A stretch of 25,956 bases of DNA from Hymenopellis radicata (lineage: Eukaryota; Basidiomycota; Agaricomycetes; Agaricales; Physalacriaceae), in the NCBI GenBank assembly GCA_015501595.1, contig JADNRX010000711.1, forward strand, positions 1-25,956, written 5' to 3'. Below, in pieces: positions 8,309-16,018 of this stretch. The translations under genes and the position numbers were made by a program. Position 1 is the stretch's first letter. Each line of letters starts with the position of its first letter. The notes under the pieces were generated by a model. The model ran no database searches, was not told where the DNA came from, and was given only the letters and a program-made list of their open reading frames with translations.

Positions 8309-8486
8309 GCCGCGCCGAAAAAAAATCCTTCCCCACCCACGATTATTCGCGGATCGGGTCACCAAACGGATCGGATCCTGTAGGTGATCCGGATCGCACT
8401 CCGGATTACGGTCATGCTCTTGAGGTCACGGATATCCGTGCAACGGATCGCGGATCGAATCGGTTCGCGATCCGTGGCAGTCTCTA

Positions 8487-8494
8487 ACTCCGCT
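8487..8494. repeat. Target-site duplication ACTCCGCT, right copy
   Basis: Identical to 7275-7282 and directly follows the CTCTA end. Confidence 0.93.
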
Positions 8495-8815
8495 GTCGTT
8501 TGGGGTATCCCGCCCGCCGGCGCCGATGTCCCGCCCACTACGATATCATTCCATACATTTATCTACATACAAGTCCGTAACAAATCAGTAATTTCAGTCA
8601 AAATGACAATAATTATATTCTACATCTCCTGGTCTTCGTTGGTGCGAGTTCGGCTTGTACACCGCCTTTGAGGCCATTGTGAATGTCCCCGCCGCTTCTG
8701 TGACTCTTTTTCACCAGCGGGTCACATCACGTGATCTAAGTCACTTCTTTCTGCGTAAGCGCCCTCCCTCCTTTCTTCCCACCACTGCGCACTGTGCGCC
8801 TTTCTTCCTGGGACC

Positions 8816-8851
8816 TGGCGATTGCCAGTCCTCTTGCTTTGGCGATTGCCA
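8816..8851 (+). repeat. Paired TGGCGATTGCCA motif, pair 5
   Basis: Two exact copies start 24 bp apart with spacer GTCCTCTTGCTT. Confidence 0.75.
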
Positions 8852-8903
8852 AGCATTATCGACGCCTTCCAACTGGACGACTGGAGCGGTTCTGCCACGA
8901 ATA

Positions 8904-8941
8904 TGGCGATTGTCATTTTCCCTGCAGTCTGGCGATTGTCA
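8904..8941 (+). repeat. Paired TGGCGATTGTCA motif, pair 6
   Basis: Two copies with one changed base (GATTGTCA) start 26 bp apart. Confidence 0.7.
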
Positions 8942-9049
8942 GCTGCCAACGAAGGACGACAACTCTCTGGATTTGTTCTACCCGGAGCGTCGATGAGGCG
9001 TTCTCGTGTGGACTCCCCAGGCACTTTTCGAATGGACTCCCCAGGAACT

Positions 9050-9085
9050 TGGTGATTGCCAGTTCTGCTTGTCTGGCGATTGTCA
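9050..9085 (+). repeat. Paired TGGYGATTGYCA motif, pair 7
   Basis: TGGTGATTGCCA and TGGCGATTGTCA start 24 bp apart. A direct repeat GACTCCCCAGG lies just upstream at about 9011 and 9034. Confidence 0.7.
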
Positions 9086-9545
9086 GCAGGCACCAGACGA
9101 CGACTGCGTGGGACGGCCGAGGCCATCGATAATACCCTCACACAGCGCCATTCAGACTCTGTGAATGTTTTTCCGCCATGCTCTGCCGTTTCAGTGCTGA
9201 TTTTCTTTTCACAGCTGACGTTCGGCCTCTGTGTGGTGCATGGAGTACATACCCATGCCTCAAAGATGGGTAAATTGATTTCATTTGTGCTTATCGTTCA
9301 CTGATATTGCACAGACCGGGTCTATGGTCACCCAGTGCTATCCGATGTGTTCCCGTTCGGTTGAACAGCGCAAGTAAGAGTTTCGCTGTCTTTTACCATT
9401 CGTATAAGTAATGTCGTTTTGTACCTTCAGATACTCACTTCTGCACGCACTTTCGTCCCGTTATACCTTTATTGTCAAATCTTAGGAAACGTAAGTCCTC
9501 GAATTTCAAGCAGGTTGGGTTATCTACTAATTTCAGTATATTCAG

Positions 9546-12500
9546 ATGCCTCCTCGTGTCAAGAAGCGCGTCGTCGCTAAGAAAGCCGCCACAAAAACCG
9601 CCACAAAAGTCGCTGCCACCAAGAAGAAGAATCAGACGTCCGACGCTGATGATTCCGACGGCGAGGACTCACCTACGACCTCGCGACGCACCCGCCAAAC
9701 CGGCAAAGCCCACCTGCACCTACTGCCGCGACAGGACGCAAGCGTGCAGGCTCTGCGAGTGTCGTTGTTACCGGCGTCGCTAAGAAGAGGCAGAGACGTA
9801 AGTCTGCGCCGAAGGAGCCAGAGGAGCCTGAGCCAGTCCCCGAAGACGAGGCGCCTGCTGAAGATCTTCCATGGACGAGCTAGAGGAAGCTCAAGCACTT
9901 CTCAGTAAGTTTAATCACCTCGTTTCACTATTATTTGCATACTAAAGCTTTCGAACAGAGAAGAAGCAGGCTCAATGGAGTGCACCATGTTATGACTTCT
10001 TCTCCCCCGACGTGGAGCTTGGCAAGAACAAGAACGGCAAGCCCTGTGCTATCTTCACCTGCCCGCGGTATGTTTTTTCCTCATAGTGCCCCTCCGTTGC
10101 AAAACTAACAGTCTGATAGATGCGGGATTCGCAAAAATCACATTTTAACGGACAACTCGACGAGCAACCTGATTCGCCACATGAATGCTTGCAAACCGGA
10201 TCCGACGCCTGGAACCCAAACGAAACTCACGGCGACCATGTCCAAATATACGAAAGGTGGACTTCGCTTCCGACTCGCGAAGTGGGTTACACGCCGCCAC
10301 CGCCCCGATGCCATCGTGGAGGATGACGAGCTCATTGAAATATTCGAGTATCTGAACCCCAAGGTTGAAACTCCCTCCGCCAAGACCACTCGTCGCGACA
10401 TCGGCGATGCGTGGCGCCTCACCCGGGAGGAACTTACCCACTTGCTGAGGACGTATCCTGGCGCATCAACCTGGTTCTTGACGGCTGGACGTCCCCAATA
10501 GCTACGAGTTCCTTGGCGTCCTTGGTTCCTTTATCTACGAAGGACGCCATTACATTGTCGTACTTGATCTAATTGAGTGAGTGTCTTTGGATATTTTGTC
10601 GCTCATCGACTAACGACTCTGCAGACTCACCGAGGCCCATACCGGCAAGAATTTAGCGACGGCTGTGTACAGCCTTCTTCAAGAATTGGGGATCGACGAG
10701 CGCATTCTGGCGTTCACAGCCGACAACGCCTCCAACAACGACACTTTCCTGAAAGAGATCTGCGGGATGTTCTCCGAGATGAACATTGCTGGCCCGACAC
10801 GCAGGTGCGCTGCTTTGCGCATGTCTTGAATCTTATTTACAAGGTTTGTTTCCTCTATTCGCAGAAAATGAAGTTCTGACGCCAATTCCGACTTGCCTTT
10901 GTTTTTCCCTTTCTTTTTCTTCATCTGTGTACCATTATTATGTCTAAGGTACGTTCATTCAATTCATGATGTACTTGGGCCAACACGATGCTAGGCTATC
11001 TGTTCCGTTTTTGAAAAGAAGAAAAAGAAAAAGAAAGGCGAGCCGGAGAAGAACACCGACGGGGACGAAGATGTCGACGAGGAGTGGGACGACGAGGATG
11101 ATGAGCCAACGGTGGAGGACATCGAGGCTCTACGTGAGCGTGAGGCGCTGGATGCGGATGATGAGAGAGAGTTGGAGGAGATTGGCGTTGGAGACCGGAC
11201 GATGGAGGAACCGTCAGTGGAAGCCTTGAAGGCGGGCATCAAGGCCATGACGAAGGTATTTTCTTATTCCTTTTGCCTGAGAACTGTTCTAATTCTCTTG
11301 CAGATCCTCAAGCTTGGGCATCGCTGCGCCATCAAAAAGCGCATTCAACACCAACTCGCCATACTCTGCAAGGCGAGCGGCTTGAAGGCTACGACCATGG
11401 TGAAGCGCGTCGCCACTCGCTGGAACACGATGAACAACGTCATTCGTCGTGCGACCAACCTCCAAGTCCCGCTTGACAAGTTGTGCATGCTGCCGATGTT
11501 CAATATAGGCAAGCCGACTACTCGCCTACGTCGCTTCAAATTGACGCCGAATGAGTGGGCCTTAATGTGGTCTTTACGGCCAGTTTTCAAGGTATGTTTC
11601 ATAGCTATCTATTATTTGATGATGCTAATGGCTTTCTTAGCTGATTCAAGATGCGACGACGTTGATATCAACGAAAGCGAGACCTATGCTGCATGAGGTC
11701 ATTCCGACTATGGACGCCTTGAACAAAGGTCTGGAGGCCAAGTTGGTGGAGGACGGTGTGCCGGAGATTGTGCGATATGCCATTACGAAAGGCCTAGCGG
11801 TACTCGACAAGTACTACGTCTTGACGGATGACTCGTTGATGTGGCGACTATGCATGAGTGCGTATCTTATACTCTCCTGTTTGTGCTGAATTAATTCTCT
11901 GTGCAGTTCTCGTCCCGGGGTACAAGCTTGTCTACTTCGAGGAACATAACTGGGAACCACGCTGGATCCTACAGGCGAAAAACCTCCTCCGTGAAGTGTG
12001 GAGGACGTACTATCTCCCCGCTGTCACCCCCCCAAGCCAAAGAAGAAGCCCGCTCCCAAACCCGACGACTCTGGCTCCGAGGATGCCTACGCGCACCTGC
12101 GCAATCCGCTTGATGAGGAGGAGGCGAACACCACTGACGCACTCGAGGCGTACTTGGAGTCGAGCCGGGAGTGGCCCGCCAACCTCATCAAGCACTGGAC
12201 GGACAAGCTCGCAGAGCCGACATCGACAAGGATCACCTCGCAGAATGCCCTTGCTCGGATGGCCCTAGACTTCCTTGCCGCCATGGCCACATCAACCGAT
12301 GTCGAACGCTTTTTTTCTGTAGGTGGTCTTGTCGTCAACAAGCGCCGACACGGGCTTTCGCCTCAGTCAGTTCGTGAAAGCACCTCCTTGAACAACTGGC
12401 TGGGCATTCCGGGTCTTGTTCCTGATCGGAAAATTGTCAAGTTCCTTAACGCGAAGGCATTTCGGAAGAAGGGCCAAGAGGGTGAGTCGGACGATGAGGT

Positions 12501-12741
12501 TGTCGTCGTCGAGCAGGCAGAGCCGGCGAAGAAGGACAAGGGCAAGGGTAAGGCTTCGGCAGTGGACAAGGGCAAGGGTAAGGTGGACAAGGGCAAGGGT
12601 AAAGCTTCGGAGGTCGTGCTGAAGACTTTCTGGGAGGATGGTGTGGAGTACGAGTTGGTCTCGGATCTCGAGGCGGACGGTGAATCGGATTTGGAGGAGG
12701 AGGAAGATGCGGCGGGTGATGCAGGTGATCAGTCTGAGTAA
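9546..12741 (+). pseudogene. hAT-superfamily transposase (BED finger, dimerisation domain), decayed
   Basis: Reading through seven short introns (9902-9957, 10068-10119, 10577-10624, 10844-10994, 11256-11303, 11592-11640, 11858-11906) gives a basic N-terminus and a BED zinc finger (WSAPCYDFF, FTCPRC, LIRHMNAC). The RNase H-like core follows, with LDGWTSP, TADNASNN and CFAHVLNLI. Next come an acidic insertion exon (10995-11255) and the C-terminal dimerisation region DFLAAMATSTDVERFFSVGG at about 12270-12400. A long tail with DKGKGK repeats and an acidic end follows. hAT transposases cut and paste DNA, making 8-bp duplications. At least five frame changes are needed (near 9710, 9870, 10435, 10498, 10795 and the C-run at 12029), so this copy is a pseudogene. 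The 10844-10994 gap may hold more than one intron. Confidence 0.88.
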
Positions 12742-13036
12742 TTTCTCATGTTTCGGACTTGTACTTATATCAGTTCTCTTGCTTGTCTGGTTTTTTGTAA
12801 TGTATATATATTATGACATTGCCTACCTACAACATCGCGCGAGTAGGTCAGATTTCATACGACGACTCGTCCGAACCCGGGTCGCTAAAAACTCGGGTTC
12901 GAAAACGACTCGTACCTGCGAGTCGAGTTCGGATCAGACCCGTGTCTTCCGCGTGTCACAAGTTTGACTTTGAGAAGTTCGGAACTCGTCTAGACCCGAC
13001 CCGTGCGACCCGGGTTTAGGCTCGTGTCATGCTCTA
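12742..13036 (+). mobile_element. Right end of the hAT element, with terminal inverted repeat
   Basis: After the transposase stop the sequence fills with CCCGGGT, GACCCG and ACTCGGGTT motifs. It ends in CTCGTGTCATGCTCTA at 13036. Its reverse complement (TAGAGCATGACACGAG) matches the ends of the MITEs at 2265 and 2420 with one or two differences. The adjacent eight bases, GCTAGGTC, are the candidate target duplication, but no left copy was found, so the left end is missing or diverged. Confidence 0.85.
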
Positions 13037-13766
13037 GCTAGGTCTCGTTGCCTTCCCGCTAGCGGTCTCGCTAGCCCGCTAACGGTCATCCCGCTAGGCA
13101 TCTGAGTATCCCGCTAGCGTGAAATTGTTGTCACGTATGCTGCATCATATCTGAACTTCGACAAATCTCAAGCGCGATCAGCTGCAGGCAGGACGTGACG
13201 CGTCAATACGTCCAACTTACATAGCATCATCATTGCAACGATATCCTCTCCTCGGACTCAGATTTGGCCTCTTTCTCTCAAACGTCTGGCTGCACGTTAT
13301 CGAGTTCTGGCGCCCCTGGCACTGTCCACAGCCAAATTCTTGCTGTCGAGTTCCTGTCTGCCATCCTGTCCGGTTCTTACTCACCGGTATATTGGGTCAT
13401 CCTCAGAATTCCGAGTCAGGCACCAGAAACAATCATGCAAACAGTGAATGAGAGTCGCGACTCGCCGATAAGCATGGGTATCCGGTCAAAGGCTTGCAGA
13501 CATCCACTTGACATTCCAGGGATCAAATACATCGATCAACATAGGACAATTCGTGAGCGCGATGCCGGCGATAAAGTTACGGGATACAGAGCTCCCGGGA
13601 GAGCACTCAACAAGGTGAGGACAGCGCACAGTAGCTGTATTTATGTCCTGGGAAGACGGTCATATCCTAAATTAGTGCTGGATGTCACAGCGTTACGACC
13701 GCTAGGACCAGAGTAATTCCCGCTACCCCGCTACCCGCCACTCCCGCGAGCACGCTAGGCTTCCCA
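13037..13766. repeat. Repeat-rich spacer with CCCGCTAGC motifs at both ends
   Basis: Both flanks carry short repeats of CCCGCTA: about five copies at 13064-13120 (some as palindromic CCGCTAGCGG) and several at 13700-13760. The arrangement resembles subterminal repeats of another DNA transposon, but I could not find a convincing terminal repeat or target duplication. A 150-codon plus-strand frame at 13264-13716 starts with ATG. It has no recognisable motif and I do not support it as a gene. Confidence 0.4.
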
Positions 13767-14415
13767 CTAAATTATCTGGGCCCGCAAGAGACGGTTCTCC
13801 GTTACTTGAAGAAAGTGAAGTTTTAAGGAAACAAGGTGAGGAGCATCCAGGTGCTCGAAAACTTCCTGCAGTGCGCCCGGCTTGGCAGTTTCCCCTTCAT
13901 GAATCGCCAACTCGTAGAGATTCGGGAGGTAAATGTCATTAACGAGGTCTCTTAGAGTCTCATCAACAGTCATCGCCAGAAATCTAAGCATCGCCATCTG
14001 AGATAGCTGAAGCGCACGATTTTCATCAAAGGGCCCATGGAAATGCGCCACTGTCATTTGGTCCAAAGGAAGCGAAGAAAGTTGGAAGAGGGGGCTGGTT
14101 GGGATGCTCAATACAACCTTGTGGAGGCGCGGGGCGGACGACAAGATAGCCGCGTTGGTATCATTCCCGGACGCGACGTACTGGGCAATGAAAACCTCCC
14201 TGAGAAGCGGAAGATCGTGTCCGGAGAAGCATTGAAGCGCAGAAGAGGGCATGTCAACAAGTAACCGTTCCCAGTACTTCATACTCTCCTGCAGGACGGA
14301 GAGTGCCGGATGACTGTGAAGGTCGCTCGTGTCACTAATAAGATCGATAGACAGTGGTAGCTGTCGACGGCGCTCCATCCACAAAGACACTTTCTCTGCA
14401 CACTGTTGTGCTGCG

Positions 14416-14500
14416 ATAGCACGTCCGGCGTGGAGTGTTACTACCAGGCATGACCATAGCACGTCCGGCGTGGAGTGTTACTACCAGGCATGACCATAAG
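14416..14500. repeat. 40-bp tandem duplication inside the F-box gene
   Basis: The unit starting ACGTCCGGCGTGGAGTG is present at 14421-14460 and again at 14461-14500, nearly identical (only the last bases differ). Forty is not a multiple of three, so it shifts the reading frame. Confidence 0.95.
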
Positions 14501-14681
14501 TTCGGAGAGTCCAGCACCTGGGTGCGCCAGCGCCGACAGACTTGGGATAAGGTCCATGGAGGTAGAAGGGGATTTAGAGAGTCCTCAATTTCTGCCATGC
14601 TCGGAGAGTCATCCCATGATGGAAGGCAGTGCTGAAAGATCTCACCGAGGATCTCTGCCGGAAGGGAGTGGAAGGGGTGTA

Positions 14682-15062
14682 CTGTAGTATTACTACCATA
14701 GGTTCGCATCACAGGTCACGAGGCCTCATGATGCGAACCTAATTGTAGTTGGTCACTAGGTCACAAGGCCCTGTGAACATATCTAAAATCAGTCACAAAT
14801 CTGACTTGATCTAAATTTTGCTTCTTCGGCCTAATTTTAGTAGTTTTTTCTTCCATTTTACTCCATTTATGATGAAAATTGACTATTTCTGCTGTTTGCA
14901 TCTACTTTATAGGTAAAATTAAGCTAAAAAAGCAGAAAGTTAAAAATCTCAATGAAAATAATTTTTTTAGGTCACACACTTTTGGCCAGCATGAACATGC
15001 TACTTAACATGTTCATGAGGTCACAGGTCACACCCTGTGAACCTATGGTCGAAATACTACAG
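14682..15062. mobile_element. 381-bp MITE with TA target duplication (Tc1/mariner-like)
   Basis: The ends are CTGTAGTATT...AATACTACAG, flanked by TA on both sides (14680-14681 and 15063-15064). The inverted repeat extends with a few mismatches through ACCATAGGTTC on both ends. A 12-bp perfect inner stem (AGGTTCGCATCA, 14700-14711, with 14729-14740) lies at one end. The middle is AT-rich without coding capacity. A TA duplication points to the Tc1/mariner superfamily. Confidence 0.9.
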
Positions 15063-15215
15063 TAATAATGTGTCTGTCCGTTCATGTAGCAAGTCTGGTG
15101 ATTCTTTGCGTGGAGCAGACATATCGATGTCATAGAGGGGCGAGTTATGACAAAAAAGCTCCTCAATGCGCGTAGTCTGCTCCGGAGAAGAAAAGCATGG
15201 TGGGGTAGATGTCAT

Positions 15216-15756
15216 GGTATGCTGCAAGTCGTCAAGTTACAGAATGTCATATAAGCGCTCAAGGAATCGCCCTTGAGCCAGTTCGATGTGTACCGTCAAA
15301 GAGGCTAGGGATGTCCAGCGTGCCGACAATAGTGGTAAGTGAACAAAGAGAACGATCGTCGATCACGAGAGGCGAAATTGAAACGACCACGTGACGTGGT
15401 TCGTTCCCAAAGGGCGGACGGCCAAGACTGTAAATGACTTACTAATACCGTATACCTCTAGAATTTGACGCATAACTAGACTCTTGGTAGAATACCGTCG
15501 CTTGGACAACGTAGGATAGAATTCAACATGAAGTCCAATCAGCCTGGTTGGTTAGAATAAATATCGCGCCCGGCTAACAAACTCTATAACTAGATATAGA
15601 CATTGACAACACGGGAGGCATTTTGTACGCCTTGTCTAAGTCTTCCAACACGAATGCCCTGTAGGATTTCCGCCGCTACAGACGAAATAGAGATATCAAG
15701 ATCATTATCACGCTTCAGCTGTCGCAGCAGGGGAAATGTGATCAACCCTCGAATTT
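15216..15756. other. Intergenic region upstream of the F-box gene
   Basis: No supported gene. At about 15389-15403 the palindrome CCACGTGACGTGG contains a CACGTG E-box, roughly 175 bp upstream of the F-box ATG. It is a possible bHLH or bZIP binding site, unproven. Confidence 0.3.
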
Positions 15757-16018
15757 GCTAGGATATCGTAACGAACATTTCTCTTACGATACGATAAGTT
15801 ACGATATTCCCCGACAAACTCAGATTTGAGTTACCTGTCCGATATCACTCGATATCGCCACCTACCACCAGACACATATTGAACGATATCGCGCGATATT
15901 CGAATCCTGTAGATACAATTCATGTTTCATTATATCGTAGGATATTGTACATTCCGAAATATCATAAGTTATCGTACATTTGGGAGATCAGAGGATATCA
16001 TAGGTTATTGTATCTAGC
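15757..16018. repeat. GATATC-rich repeat element (about 262 bp)
   Basis: The segment runs from GCTAGGATATCG to TGTATCTAGC and holds about a dozen GATAT/ATATC motifs, including CGATATCACTCGATATCG and CGATATCGCGCGATAT. Inward from the ends, ACGATAAGTTACGATATT and the reverse complement of AATATCATAAGTTATCGT form an imperfect inverted repeat. No target duplication is clear. It looks like a non-autonomous DNA element with subterminal binding-site repeats. Its right end overlaps the stop codon of the neighbouring gene. Confidence 0.6.

Larger units (their letters stand above)
7283..8486. mobile_element. hAT-type non-autonomous element (1204 bp) with ACTCCGCT target duplication
   Basis: The ends are TAGAGTCTGCCACGGATCG and the reverse complement of TAGAGACTGCCACGGATCG, an inverted repeat with one mismatch in 19. 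Both sides are flanked by ACTCCGCT (7275-7282 and 8487-8494). Removing the element plus one copy rebuilds the cassette exon GACTCCGCT|GTCGTTTGGGG, as in the neighbouring unit at 7110. The subterminal regions are dense in GGATCG/CGATCC. The inside has no convincing ORF but a chain of inverted repeats and one intron-like segment at 8077-8149 (GTGTGT, TTCTAAC, TTACAG). The ends share TAGAGNNTGCCACG with the MITEs at 2.3-2.8 kb, so it is a related but distinct hAT family. Confidence 0.93.
6427..8545 (+). repeat. Tandem array of exon/intron-like cassettes (about six units)
   Basis: Exon-like segments lie at 6427-6533, 6597-6693, 6758-6854, 6917-7023 and 7080-7182, plus 7239-7282 continued at 8495-8545 after a transposon. 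Each is bounded by AG and GTNNGT and separated by 56-64 nt introns with CTAAY-like branch sites. Five of the six read a related peptide (LEDSAVVWGIPPAGADVP and variants), and unit 0 reads only YTAVVWAGAP. Units 3 and 4 differ at four sites across LEDSAVVW, all synonymous third positions, which suggests past protein selection. The 56-nt introns at 7024-7079 and 7183-7238 differ at one base, so the last unit is a recent duplication. Exon lengths of 97, 97, 107 and 103 nt and unit phases do not allow simple in-frame joining. Unit 0 has an in-frame TGA. Confidence 0.65.
8546..9545 (+). other. Non-coding leader region with intron-like segments before the hAT transposase
   Basis: No convincing protein-coding frame is seen. 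The stretch holds motif pairs 5-7 and three intron-like segments with donor, pyrimidine tract and acceptor: 9270-9314, 9374-9430 and 9491-9545. The last has a CTACTAAT branch site and ends directly at the transposase ATG. The expected left terminal repeat of the hAT element (TAGAGCATG...) was looked for here and not found. Confidence 0.4.
13767..15215 (-). pseudogene. F-box-like protein gene, broken by a MITE and a 40-bp duplication
   Basis: The minus strand starts at ATG 15215 (context ACCATGAC) and gives about 50 residues ending in LLHERTDTLL. A 381-bp MITE then intervenes at a TA. The frame resumes with HPFHSLPAEILGEIF, a typical F-box start, then WTLSQVCRRWR and SPNLWSCLVV. The C-terminal part reads as degenerate leucine-rich repeats (LPLLREVFI, LPNLYELAIHEG, LVSLKLHFL). 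F-box proteins recruit substrates to SCF ubiquitin ligases, and this type is strongly expanded in Agaricomycetes. Removing the MITE with one TA restores the frame exactly. Independently, a tandem 40-bp duplication at about 14416-14500 shifts the frame just after HAGRA. Either lesion would abolish the full product. Confidence 0.85.

Noticed and set aside
13264..13716. 150-codon plus-strand frame with ATG start
   Set aside because: It lies in repeat-bracketed DNA, has no recognisable motif or splice partner, and its composition is not protein-like.
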